From contig OY829943.1 of the NCBI GenBank assembly GCA_963692465.1, positions 2,604,001-2,668,000 on the forward strand: DNA of 64,000 nucleotides. Direction: 5' to 3'. The notes beneath the pieces were generated by a model. That model saw only the letters and a list, made by a program, of their open reading frames with translations, was not told the DNA's origin and searched no databases. A program made the position numbers and the translations under genes. The DNA is from JAUZOB01 sp963692465. GTDB taxonomy: Bacteria; Bacteroidota; Bacteroidia; Bacteroidales; Prolixibacteraceae. Shown piece after piece: positions 1 through 7,553 of this stretch (position 1 is its first letter; every line of letters begins with the position of its first letter).

Positions 1-2
1 TT

Positions 3-983
3 TCTTTCAGTATCATTGGTGAGATTCCGAATACGAATGTTATTCCCCAGGCAAAATATATTTGCGGTCCTATTGGATTTGCACCCTATGCTTTACCGGG
101 AAGTGACGAATTAGGTGGACTTATTTCGAAAGAATTCGCAAAACATTACAATGCTGTAATCATGGAGAACCATGGGACAGTTGTTGGAGGTGTTGATGTG
201 AAGGACGCTTTTAGAAGATTTGAAACATTGGAATTCTGTGCCAGAACCATTATTAATGCAAAGACTCTCGCAAAGCCCAATTATTTAACAGACGAGAACA
301 TTGATGCATTTGAAATGCAGATTCCAATCCTTCAACCCGAGATGGATGATGTTATTCACCCGTCAGACGAAAGAGAGAAAAGAGCAGAAATTGTTCGGCT
401 TGTGAAAAGAGCATGTGAACAAGGGCTCATGATTAGTAGTTATGGAACTGTTTCCATGCGGTGGAGGAATAATGACTTCTTGATTACGCCGACTAATGTT
501 ATGCGTTGGGACATTGCACTGGAGGATATTGTCCAGATTAAAGATGGAAAACGTGAGCCGGGTAAAGTTCCAAGTCGTTCAACATGGCTCCATCAGGAGA
601 TCTATAGGAGAAATCCCGGAATTAACTCCATTATATTAACTCAGCCTCCTTATTTGATGGCTTATGGAGTTACCGACACTAAATTTGATGTGCGGACTAT
701 TCCGGAAAGTTGGATCTTCTTGCAGGACGTACCGAGTGTTCCTTTTGGTTCTCATTTTAAAGGGAGCAATAAAGTATTGGATCTCATCGAACAAAAAGTT
801 CCTGCAATACTGATTAAGAATGACTCATTCCTTGTAACAGGAGACCAGCTGATGCAGACCTTTGATCGGTTAGAGGTTGCAGAATTCAGTGCTAAATCTC
901 TTATTATGGGGGCTCCAATGGGAAAACTGCATCCGATTACTGATGCAGAAATTGAAGATTTGCGTAAGAAATTTCTTAGCTAG
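3..983 (+). CDS. Class II aldolase/adducin-family protein, two-domain, 5' end outside window
   Basis: The frame is open from the first bases of the window, so this is the C-terminal 326 residues of a longer protein. The first visible part ends a class II aldolase domain: a conserved GFAPYALPGSDELG stretch is followed by ENHGTVVGG, whose His is a usual metal ligand. A second class II aldolase fold follows (about visible residues 120-310), recognisable from SSYGTVSMRW, FLITPTN and LHQEIYRRNPGINSIILTQPPY. In this copy the usual HAHPP is LTQPP and the usual NHG is KNDSF, so the metal-binding histidines are absent. The family includes sugar-phosphate aldolases such as fuculose-phosphate aldolase. 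I infer a catalytic first domain and a structural second one. The substrate is unknown. A strong terminator follows at 1051. Confidence 0.85.
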   Translation, partial: SFSIIGEIPNTNVIPQAKYICGPIGFAPYALPGSDELGGLISKEFAKHYNAVIMENHGTVVGGVDVKDAFRRFETLEFCARTIINAKTLAKPNYLTDENIDAFEMQIPILQPEMDDVIHPSDEREKRAEIVRLVKRACEQGLMISSYGTVSMRWRNNDFLITPTNVMRWDIALEDIVQIKDGKREPGKVPSRSTWLHQEIYRRNPGINSIILTQPPYLMAYGVTDTKFDVRTIPESWIFLQDVPSVPFGSHFKGSNKVLDLIEQKVPAILIKNDSFLVTGDQLMQTFDRLEVAEFSAKSLIMGAPMGKLHPITDAEIEDLRKKFLS

Positions 984-1050
984 ATTAATTTATTTTTTTT
1001 CATTAGATAAATCGTAAATTGTTTCATTGAAGCTCATGTCTTTTGTTAAA

Positions 1051-1082
1051 GGGGATTTCTAAAATGGAAATCCCCTTTTTTT
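1051..1082 (+). terminator. Rho-independent terminator after the aldolase-like gene
   Basis: A perfect 9-bp stem, GGGGATTTC (1051-1059) with GAAATCCCC (1067-1075), has a 7-nt loop and is followed by seven T. It lies 67 bp past the stop codon. Confidence 0.9.
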
Positions 1083-1201
1083 GTGGATTAAACGTGGTAT
1101 AAATGAAGATGAGGGTCTGTTTTTAATAAAAAAGTAGAAAAAACACTTGATTTGATATTTTATTACCCCATTTGTTTACCCTTTTGTTATCCGTGTGGAA
1201 G

Positions 1202-1325
1202 TAGATTTGTCAATAGTAATTCCGAGGAATTATATGGGGTAATCAATCGGAAAACCAAAATCAATCCTGGGGTAAATCACTAAAGGCCGTTATTGGAAGA
1301 AATTCTAATAATGGCTTTTTTTTTT
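1202..1325 (+). ncRNA. Candidate small RNA with its own promoter box and terminator
   Basis: A perfect Bacteroidetes -7 box, TAGATTTG, lies at 1202-1209, with TTTTG at 1182-1186 as a possible -33 element (15-bp gap, shorter than the usual 17-23). A terminator closes the unit: GCCGTTATT (1286-1294) pairs with AATAATGGC (1307-1315), one G-T pair, followed by ten T. The transcript would be about 110 nt and carries no open frame of note. It contains TGGGGTAA twice (1235-1242 and 1268-1275), and the reverse complement TTACCCCA lies just upstream at 1163-1170. No known RNA family was recognised. Expression is inferred only from promoter plus terminator. Confidence 0.45.
1286..1325 (+). terminator. 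Rho-independent terminator of the candidate small RNA
   Basis: A nine-pair stem (1286-1294 with 1307-1315) is followed by an uninterrupted T run from 1316. No gene ends near it; the nearest upstream stop is 300 bp away and already has its own terminator. It must therefore serve a separate transcript. Confidence 0.8.
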
Positions 1326-1520
1326 GCTCTGGTTGGCTTAAGTTTAAATGGCGAATACTTTTTTTTGTGATTTACAATTAGGAATCCTTTGATTTCTTGG
1401 GTTCCAGTAATAACTTCTGAAGAGTTAAGTTACCTCTAACTGTAATATAAGGTGCGATGTTGGAATATTGCAGAGCTATTGCCGGGCTACATTAAAACCG
1501 TATTAAAGCTACCTGTCTAA

Positions 1521-1584
1521 GGTGGTTTATAGGTGGTTCCCAGGTGGTCTACAGGTGCTTAGCACCTATAAACCACCTGGGAAC
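1521..1584. repeat. Palindromic repeat element, copy 1 (59-bp core 1521-1579)
   Basis: The element begins GGTGGTTTAT and its core ends AAACCACCTG. The segment 1536-1559 pairs with 1561-1584 as a near-perfect 24-bp inverted repeat with two mismatches. The 15-bp segment 1521-1535 is also a perfect reverse complement of 1564-1578, so two foldings compete for the same right arm. A second element of the same 59-bp length with the same end sequences lies at 54787-54845. Together they look like a dispersed REP- or MITE-like family. Confidence 0.8.
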
Positions 1585-1983
1585 TTTTCTTTAGCCTTCC
1601 CGATGCTGTAGCTTAATGCTGCTCATGTAACGCTCTTGTGATGTTCAAGTAACGATCAAATATCAAACCAATACTATTTCATCAATATCCCGAAGCCAAA
1701 GTATGGAGCCATTGGCAAGTCGCTGATAGTGTCTCTTTGCATGCAAGTATCGCGTGATTAAACGGGAAAATAATCCTGCGGGTGGGTAATAGATGAGGCC
1801 TTAAACCTTATCTAACTTTAAATTTAATAAAAAAAGAAAGAAAAATATCGGATATTAAAGAATGATAAGTGAGAATTGGTATTTTTGGCCATTTAATATT
1901 ATAAGAGATTTTTGGACTAATTGTGTCGGGAGTGAAGCCCTAACAATTATATATTGTAAGAGAAAAAATAATAGAAGTACAAA

Positions 1984-2088
1984 ATGATAGCAAGGATAAA
2001 CATAACCGGATCTTTTTCAAAGCCATTTTTCTTTACGGGTTTTAAGGACTGGTGCTATCCGGGCATTAGGAAGATTTTCATTGTCTAA
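1984..2088 (+). CDS. Phe-rich leader peptide of pheA (34 aa)
   Basis: ATG at 1984 opens a 34-codon frame that ends with TAA at 2086. The peptide contains GSFSKPFFFTGF (six Phe in total, three consecutive), plus one Trp and one Tyr. The stop lies at the foot of a terminator hairpin (2089-2120), and the next gene is prephenate dehydratase, which commits chorismate-derived prephenate to phenylalanine. This is the classic layout of a translation-coupled transcription attenuator. The Phe codons (2014-2043) are followed by CCGGG (2059-2063), which can pair with CCCGG (2092-2096) inside the terminator's left arm. Ribosome stalling on Phe codons would favour that antiterminator. A -7 box candidate TATTTTTG (1880-1887) would start a leader about 90 nt before the ATG. 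Function is inferred from layout and composition. Confidence 0.75.
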   Translation: MIARINITGSFSKPFFFTGFKDWCYPGIRKIFIV

Positions 2089-2120
2089 AATCCCGGTTCA
2101 ATTGAATCGGGATTTTTTTT
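2089..2120 (+). terminator. Attenuator terminator upstream of pheA
   Basis: A near-perfect palindrome runs from AATCCCG (2089-2095) to CGGGATT (2107-2113) with TTCAATTGAA in the middle and one G-T pair, followed by T through 2120. It stands immediately after the leader-peptide stop and 36 bp before pheA. It would block pheA transcription when Phe-tRNA is abundant. Confidence 0.85.
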
Positions 2121-2156
2121 GAATAAAAGAATAGATTATACGAAAGATAAAATAGA

Positions 2157-2990
2157 ATGAAGAAAGTAGCACTACTTGGAATCGCGGGATCATTTCACGA
2201 AGATGCAGCATCGCGTTATTTTGCCGAACCGATTGAAATCCTCGAATGTCATTCATTCAAACAGATATGTGATAAGGTTGATAAGGATGAGGCTGATTAT
2301 GCTGTGTTGGCGATTGAAAATTCGATTGTTGGTAGTTTGTTGAATAATTATGCATTGGTTCGTGATTACCATTTACGGATTATTGGCGAGATCTATATTC
2401 ATATTCAGATGAATCTAATGGTTAATCCTGGAGTTAAGAAAGAAGACATTAAAGAGATTCATTCAATTCCGGTAGCCTTGAAACAGTGTACTGATTATAT
2501 CGAGGAGCATTTTAAGAGTGCAAAACTAAAAGAGCGGAGTGATACGGCGACGGCCGCCAAGGACCTAAAGTCCAGTGGAGATGTCCATGCTGCAGCTATA
2601 GGCAATGAGCGATCGGCGAAGATATATGGACTTGAGATTCTTGAAAAAGGAATTGAAACCAATAAAATGAATTATACCCGTTTCTTGATTTTGTCTAAAC
2701 ATAGTAATCCCAAAGTACAGGGAAATAAAGCTTCTATTAGTTTTAAAGTTGGACATTTTTGCGGAGCGTTGTCGAGAGTGTTGGATATTTTTACCGAAAA
2801 CCAAATTAATTTGGCAAAAATTCAATCAATTCCGATACTTGGTAAGCCCAATGAGTATTCTTTTCATGTTGATTTGGAGTGGAGTTCTTATGAAAACTAT
2901 GAAAAGGCGATTCATTTGGTATTAAAGAATGTGTCGAGTTTGGCCATCCTGGGAGAATATTGCCGGGCGGAAATACCTTTTCATGATTAA
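2157..2990 (+). CDS. pheA: Prephenate dehydratase
   Basis: This 277-residue cytosolic enzyme converts prephenate to phenylpyruvate, the precursor of phenylalanine. The N-terminal dehydratase domain (about 1-185) has AIENSIVGSLLNNYALV and the catalytic NYTRF motif. A C-terminal ACT domain (about 192-268) has GALSRVLDIF and IQSIPI and should bind phenylalanine for feedback inhibition. There is no chorismate mutase domain, so that activity must come from another protein. The start at 2157 follows directly from the leader/attenuator, which suggests control of transcription by Phe-tRNA on top of allosteric control. A 22-bp AT-rich perfect palindrome (3001-3022) lies just after the stop. Confidence 0.95.
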   Translation: MKKVALLGIAGSFHEDAASRYFAEPIEILECHSFKQICDKVDKDEADYAVLAIENSIVGSLLNNYALVRDYHLRIIGEIYIHIQMNLMVNPGVKKEDIKEIHSIPVALKQCTDYIEEHFKSAKLKERSDTATAAKDLKSSGDVHAAAIGNERSAKIYGLEILEKGIETNKMNYTRFLILSKHSNPKVQGNKASISFKVGHFCGALSRVLDIFTENQINLAKIQSIPILGKPNEYSFHVDLEWSSYENYEKAIHLVLKNVSSLAILGEYCRAEIPFHD

Positions 2991-3157
2991 AAATTATAGT
3001 TTATAAAAAATATTTTTTATAACTTCATAATGAATGAATTAGAGTAGTTGTGTTTGTCTGGAAGAGAGGAATATCAAGATGTTGAAGAGGACTGAAATTA
3101 CAGATTGAAAGTATAATTGCTCGAAAAAAGGGAACTATTAGTATAATAAATGACGAA

Positions 3158-4486
3158 ATGACATCAAATACCCCTGTTGATAGTGGCGTTGTGAGCGAGG
3201 AAATTGCAAACCTTCAACTTGATTCGATCGGATCAGCGTCAATTCGTGAGATTGTTCAGTTGGTAAACAACGTGGAAGAACGAACTGGCGTTCATTATGT
3301 GCGAATGGAGATGGGGGTTCCTGGCCTCCCTCCGGTACAGATTGGAGTTGACGCAGAAATTGCAGCTTTGCGAAAGGGAGTTGCTTCTGTGTATCCGATG
3401 CTGGATGGATGTAAGGAACTAAAAGAAGAAGCCTCAAGGTTTGTTCGGCTATTTATGAATATATCGGTATCTCCGGCGCATTGTGTGCCTACGGTAGGAT
3501 CAATGCAGGGGACTTTCGCTGCATTTATAGTAGGAGCCGGCTGTCGGAAAGAACGGGATACTGCTTTGTTTATTGATCCGGGATTTCCGGTTCAAAAGCA
3601 GCAGATGTTGGTGCTGGGGCAGAAATATGAGTCGTTTGATGTGTATAAACATCGGGGAAGTAAGTTGCGGGCCTGTTTGGAATCTTATCTTGAAAAAGGG
3701 AATATTCATTCGATTATCTATTCGAATCCGAACAATCCATCCTGGATTTGCCTTACAGAAGAAGAATTGCAGATTATTGGGGAATGCGCCAATAAATACG
3801 ATGTGATTATTCTGGAAGACCTGGCTTATTTTGCAATGGATTTTAGAAAAGATTTGTCTAAACCGGGAGAGCCACCGTTTCAGTCCACAGTGGCAAGATA
3901 TACCGATAATTACGTATTGTTTATCTCTTCTTCAAAGATTTTCTCCTATGCCGGACAGCGTTGTGCTATTATGGCGATTTCCGACAAACTGTTTGACCGA
4001 GATTTTCCGAATTTAAAAAGTCGGTTTCATAGTCATGGTTATGGAAATACGATCATTCAACGAGCATTGTATGCGATGACATCGGGAACGGCTCATTCGG
4101 TGCAATATGCTATGGCAGCGATGCTGAAAGCCGTTAATGACGGACAGTATGATTTTGTAAAAGAAATTAAAGTCTACGGAGAGAAAGCGAAAGCAATGAA
4201 GCAAATCTTTCAGTCGAATGGCTTTTATATTGTATATGACAAGGATCTGGAGCAGTTGGTTGGGGATGGTTTCTATTTTACGATAGGATATCCGGGGATG
4301 ACCGGTAGCGAGTTACTAGAGCACTTATTATATTATGGGGTGAGTGCTATTACATTGGGAAATACGGGAAGTGAAAGAGAAGGGTTGCGGGCGTGTGTCT
4401 CGCATGTATTGCCTGATCAATTTGAGGCTCTGGCAGAACGACTGCAGCAGTTTCATGAAGTATTCCCAGTTGAGAAAAATAGTTAG
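3158..4486 (+). CDS. PLP-dependent class I/II aminotransferase
   Basis: This 442-residue fold-type I aminotransferase transfers an amino group between an amino acid and a 2-oxoacid using pyridoxal phosphate. Visible landmarks are SNPNNP (189-194, cofactor/substrate Asn), EDLAYF (220-225, Asp to the pyridine nitrogen), SSSKIFSYAGQR (257-268) with the Schiff-base Lys260, and the Arg that follows. It lies 167 bp after pheA but only 23 bp before the ferredoxin subunit at 4510. It therefore probably belongs to the oxidoreductase operon, although a role in the last step of Phe/Tyr synthesis is also possible. The substrate cannot be read from the sequence. An ATG at 3150 is out of frame and stops at once, so 3158 is the likely start. 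Confidence 0.88.
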   Translation: MTSNTPVDSGVVSEEIANLQLDSIGSASIREIVQLVNNVEERTGVHYVRMEMGVPGLPPVQIGVDAEIAALRKGVASVYPMLDGCKELKEEASRFVRLFMNISVSPAHCVPTVGSMQGTFAAFIVGAGCRKERDTALFIDPGFPVQKQQMLVLGQKYESFDVYKHRGSKLRACLESYLEKGNIHSIIYSNPNNPSWICLTEEELQIIGECANKYDVIILEDLAYFAMDFRKDLSKPGEPPFQSTVARYTDNYVLFISSSKIFSYAGQRCAIMAISDKLFDRDFPNLKSRFHSHGYGNTIIQRALYAMTSGTAHSVQYAMAAMLKAVNDGQYDFVKEIKVYGEKAKAMKQIFQSNGFYIVYDKDLEQLVGDGFYFTIGYPGMTGSELLEHLLYYGVSAITLGNTGSEREGLRACVSHVLPDQFEALAERLQQFHEVFPVEKNS

Positions 4487-4509
4487 AGTGATCTTAAATT
4501 AAAATAGAA

Positions 4510-4734
4510 ATGGCAAAAGTTAAAGGAGCTGTTGTTGTGGATGAGGATAAATGCAAGGGGTGTAACCTTTGTGTGGTAGCTTGTCCGCAGAAAGTTTTAG
4601 GCCTTACAAAGGAGGTAAACAGCAAAGGGTACAATTTTTCGCACATGGAACATCCGGATGATTGTATCGGATGTATGAGTTGTGCCCAGGTTTGCCCTGA
4701 TTCCTGTATCACCGTTTATCGGGTCAGGATTTAA
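4510..4734 (+). CDS. 2-oxoacid:ferredoxin oxidoreductase, delta (ferredoxin) subunit
   Basis: This 74-residue protein has two complete CxxCxxCxxxCP cluster motifs: Cys15/18/21/25 and Cys52/55/58/62. It should hold two [4Fe-4S] clusters that carry electrons from the catalytic subunits to external ferredoxin. It is the first oxidoreductase subunit in an operon whose order is delta-alpha-beta-gamma. It lies 23 bp after the aminotransferase and 32 bp before alpha. The separate small ferredoxin subunit marks this as the four-subunit form, as in branched-chain (VOR), indolepyruvate or some 2-oxoglutarate enzymes. Confidence 0.92.
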   Translation: MAKVKGAVVVDEDKCKGCNLCVVACPQKVLGLTKEVNSKGYNFSHMEHPDDCIGCMSCAQVCPDSCITVYRVRI

Positions 4735-4766
4735 TTGAAGGTTTAATAATCTTAAACAATTTTGTA

Positions 4767-5849
4767 ATGAAAGATGTAAGATTAATGAAAGGGAATGAGG
4801 CGATTGCCGAAGCAGCAATTCGTTGTGGGTGTGATGGCTATTTTGGCTATCCGATAACGCCTCAGTCCGAAGTACTTGAAACACTATCTGTAAGAAAGCC
4901 GTGGGAAGAAACAGGGATGGTAGTTTTTCAGGCAGAGAGTGAAGTTGCGTCTATCAACATGGTTTATGGTGGAGCAGCAACCGGGAAAAAAGTAATGACT
5001 TCTTCTTCCAGTCCTGGCGTTAGTCTGATGGCAGAAGGAATCTCGTATATTGCAGGGGCTGAGTTACCTTGCCTAATTGTAAATGTACAGCGAGGAGGCC
5101 CTGGGTTGGGGACCATTCAGCCGTCGCAGGCCGATTATTTTCAAAGTTGCAAAGGTGGCGGACATGGAGATTTTCGTTTGATTGTTCTGGCTCCGGCTTC
5201 TGTTCAGGAGATGTATGATTTTGTAGGTCTTTCTTTTGAATTGGCTTTTAAATATCGAAATCCGGCTATGATTTTGAGTGATGGAGTCATTGGTCAGATG
5301 ATGGAGAAAGTTCAGTTGGGGGACTATAAACCTCGATGGACCGATGAAGAGATTCAGAAGATCAGTGGAGACTGGGCTTGTACAGGTAAGAAAAATCGTG
5401 CACAACATGTTATTACTTCTCTCGAACTTGATTCGATGGTGATGGAGCAGAATAATATTCGTCTTCAGGCAAAGTACGCAGAGATGCAAAAGAATGAAGT
5501 GCGCTATGAGACGATTGACTGTGAAGATGCGGACTATATTTTGGTTGCATTTGGTTCTTCGGCCCGTATTTGTCAGAAGACAGTAGAAGTGGCCCGTGAA
5601 CAGGGATTTAAGGTTGGTTTACTTCGTCCTATTACATTGTTCCCGTTTCCGACAGAGCCGATTAAAGCGCTTGCCGGAAAAGCGAAAGGTTTTTTGAGTG
5701 TTGAAATGAATGCAGGGCAGATGGTTGAAGATGTTCGTCTGGCTGTGGGGGATAAGGCACCAGTTGAACATTTTGGTCGCATGGGGGGAGTTGTTTATAC
5801 TCCGGAAGAAGTATTCGTTGCATTGAAACAAAAATTGATTGAAAGGTAA
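4767..5849 (+). CDS. 2-oxoacid:ferredoxin oxidoreductase, alpha subunit (VorB-like)
   Basis: The 360-residue alpha subunit opens with GNEAIAEAAIRCGCDGYFGYPITPQSE, the pyrimidine-side thiamine-diphosphate domain of this family (about 1-240). FQAESEVASINMVYGGAATGKKVMTSSSSPG and NVQRGGPGLGT are further signatures. A C-terminal domain II follows (about 255-355). With beta it forms the active site that decarboxylates a 2-oxoacid to an acyl-CoA. It resembles proteins annotated as 3-methyl-2-oxobutanoate dehydrogenase subunit VorB, but substrate assignments in this family are unreliable. It is 7 bp from the beta gene. Confidence 0.9.
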   Translation: MKDVRLMKGNEAIAEAAIRCGCDGYFGYPITPQSEVLETLSVRKPWEETGMVVFQAESEVASINMVYGGAATGKKVMTSSSSPGVSLMAEGISYIAGAELPCLIVNVQRGGPGLGTIQPSQADYFQSCKGGGHGDFRLIVLAPASVQEMYDFVGLSFELAFKYRNPAMILSDGVIGQMMEKVQLGDYKPRWTDEEIQKISGDWACTGKKNRAQHVITSLELDSMVMEQNNIRLQAKYAEMQKNEVRYETIDCEDADYILVAFGSSARICQKTVEVAREQGFKVGLLRPITLFPFPTEPIKALAGKAKGFLSVEMNAGQMVEDVRLAVGDKAPVEHFGRMGGVVYTPEEVFVALKQKLIER

Positions 5850-5856
5850 GTGAGCT

Positions 5857-6645
5857 ATGGATATAAATGAAATTATCAAACCGGAGAATCTGGTTTATAA
5901 AAAGAGCCCGGTCCTTACAGATAATGTGATGCATTACTGTCCGGGGTGTGGACATGGCGTTATTCATAAATTGATTGCAGAAATCATTGATGAAATGGGG
6001 ATACAGGATAAGACGATTGGGGTTTCTCCGGTGGGCTGTGCTGTATTTGCCTATAACTATGTTGATATCGATTGGGTTGAGGCAGCTCACGGACGTGCTC
6101 CGGCATTGGCAACCGCTGTGTCGAGACTAAATCCCGATAAGTATGTTTTTACCTATCAGGGGGATGGTGATCTTGCTTCTATTGGAGCGGCAGAGATTCT
6201 TCATGCCTGCAATCGTGGCGAGAATATTGTCGTCATTTTTGTTAATAATGCTATTTACGGAATGACGGGTGGTCAGATGGCTCCAACGACGCTATTGGGA
6301 CAAAAGACCGCCACTACTCCTTATGGGAGAGACGTTGAACGTAATGGTTATCCGTTGAAGATTACCGAATTGATTGCCCAACTACCCGGGACTTCGTATG
6401 TGACAAGACAGTCCGTTGAGACTCCTGCTGCCGTTAGAAAATGCAAGAAAGCAATTCGTAAAGCATTTGAAAACGTGGGAGCCAAGAAGGGAACTTCTTT
6501 TGTCGAAGTGGTATCGACCTGTAATTCGGGTTGGAAAGTATCACCGGTCAAAGCGAATCAGTGGATGGAGGAACATATGTTTCCACTTTACCCTCCCGGA
6601 GATATGAAGGATTCAGAGAAGGCTGATCCTAAAAATTTTATGTAG
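5857..6645 (+). CDS. 2-oxoacid:ferredoxin oxidoreductase, beta (thiamine-diphosphate) subunit
   Basis: The 262-residue beta subunit carries the diphosphate-binding side of the thiamine site. CPGCGHG (28-34) is the usual N-terminal signature, and GDGDLASIG (102-110) followed by NNAIYGMTGGQ (130-140) is the Mg-thiamine-diphosphate motif. The length matches the short beta subunit of the four-subunit class. It sits 7 bp after alpha and 22 bp before gamma, so the four polypeptides are almost certainly made together. Confidence 0.93.
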   Translation: MDINEIIKPENLVYKKSPVLTDNVMHYCPGCGHGVIHKLIAEIIDEMGIQDKTIGVSPVGCAVFAYNYVDIDWVEAAHGRAPALATAVSRLNPDKYVFTYQGDGDLASIGAAEILHACNRGENIVVIFVNNAIYGMTGGQMAPTTLLGQKTATTPYGRDVERNGYPLKITELIAQLPGTSYVTRQSVETPAAVRKCKKAIRKAFENVGAKKGTSFVEVVSTCNSGWKVSPVKANQWMEEHMFPLYPPGDMKDSEKADPKNFM

Positions 6646-6667
6646 TCAACGGATTAAAACTTAAAAC

Positions 6668-7219
6668 ATGACCGAAGAAATTATAATAGCAGGTTTTGGC
6701 GGACAGGGAGTCCTTTCTATGGGTAAAATTATGGCTTATTCCGGAATTATGCAGGATAAAGAAGTGTCCTGGTTTCCATCCTATGGTCCCGAGATGAGAG
6801 GGGGAACCGCTAATGTTACGGTTATCCTCAGTGACTCACGTATTAGTTCACCGGTATTGCACAATTTTGATACGGCAATTATCTTGAATCAGCAGTCGCT
6901 TGATAAATTTGAATCAGCGGTAAAACCCGGTGGTATCTTGCTTTATGATCCGAATGGAATTCTTCATCCGCCGGTTCGTAAAGACATCAACATTTATAAG
7001 ATTGAGGCAACCCGTATTGCTTCAGAATCGGGCAATCCAAAGACATTCAATATGCTTGTTCTTGGTGCCTATCTGAAAGTAAACCCGGTAGTCAACATTG
7101 ATAATGTAAAGCGTGGACTTGAGAAATCATTGCCGGAACGACATCATAATTTGATTCCTGAAAATATGAAGGCCATTCTTGTTGGTCAGGAACAAGTAGA
7201 AAAGGTTTCTGTAATTTGA
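6668..7219 (+). CDS. 2-oxoacid:ferredoxin oxidoreductase, gamma subunit
   Basis: The 183-residue gamma subunit begins EEIIIAGFGGQGVLSMGKIMAYSG and has PSYGPEMRGGTANVTVILSD, the standard gamma-domain signatures thought to help bind CoA. It is the last gene of the aminotransferase-delta-alpha-beta-gamma unit. In the second oxidoreductase of this window (38653) the same domain is fused in front of alpha instead. A hairpin at 7260 follows the stop. Confidence 0.92.
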   Translation: MTEEIIIAGFGGQGVLSMGKIMAYSGIMQDKEVSWFPSYGPEMRGGTANVTVILSDSRISSPVLHNFDTAIILNQQSLDKFESAVKPGGILLYDPNGILHPPVRKDINIYKIEATRIASESGNPKTFNMLVLGAYLKVNPVVNIDNVKRGLEKSLPERHHNLIPENMKAILVGQEQVEKVSVI

Positions 7220-7259
7220 TCATTTGAATTTCTGTTCGTAGAATTTTTTACGAGATAGT

Positions 7260-7303
7260 CAGAGCTGTTTTTGGGAGGAGAGATCTTTTCGGGGACAGCT
7301 CTG
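7260..7303 (+). terminator. Probable terminator of the oxidoreductase operon
   Basis: CAGAGCTGT (7260-7268) pairs perfectly with ACAGCTCTG (7295-7303) over a 26-nt loop. The following sequence is only moderately T-rich, so this is weaker than the other terminators in the window. Confidence 0.55.
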
Positions 7304-7521
7304 TTGTGTAATTGCTTTTTGTGAGAGTTCTTGTTAAGAAACGTTAACAAAAAAAATAATTTAAAAATGGAGATGAATATGTAACCCTATTCTTGTGTTA
7401 TGATGTATAATCAACTGAATTTCTGATGAATATTAGTTGCTTGTTTATTCGAATGTTTTGTTGGTTAATTCTAATGTTTTGATATTCAAAATAATCGGAA
7501 TGGAGAATGGAGTGGATTTCA

Positions 7522-7529
7522 TATCTTCG
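7522..7529 (+). promoter_or_regulatory. Weak -7 box for the outer-membrane protein gene
   Basis: TATCTTCG differs from TAnnTTTG by one base and lies 24 bp before the ATG at 7554. No clear -33 element is present at the usual distance. Confidence 0.4.
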
Positions 7530-7553
7530 CCGCGAACTAAAAAAGAAAAATAG

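Larger units (their letters stand above)
984..2156. other. 1.17-kb gene-free region with several non-coding elements
   Basis: This stretch carries no ordinary gene. It holds, in order, the terminator at 1051, a candidate small RNA (1202-1325), a 59-bp palindromic repeat (1521-1584) and the pheA leader (about 1880-2120). I see nothing further in 1330-1520 or 1590-1870. A weak hairpin, AATTGT (1919-1924) with ACAATT (1942-1947), lies in the likely leader transcript of pheA. Confidence 0.75.
7220..7553. other. Gene-free 334-bp spacer with a hairpin and a weak promoter
   Basis: A hairpin at 7260-7303 probably ends the oxidoreductase transcript. A smaller inverted pair, TTGTTAA and TTAACAA around 7332-7351, and a weak -7-like box (7522-7529) lie before the outer-membrane protein gene. 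I see no coding frame here. Confidence 0.6.

Noticed and set aside
1235..1278. Repeated TGGGGTAA as part of a CRISPR or phage attachment site
   Set aside because: Only two short copies are present with no regular spacing or integrase gene.
3001..3022. Perfect 22-bp palindrome after pheA as a terminator
   Set aside because: It is made almost wholly of A and T with no following T run, so the stem is weak; it may simply be AT-rich sequence.
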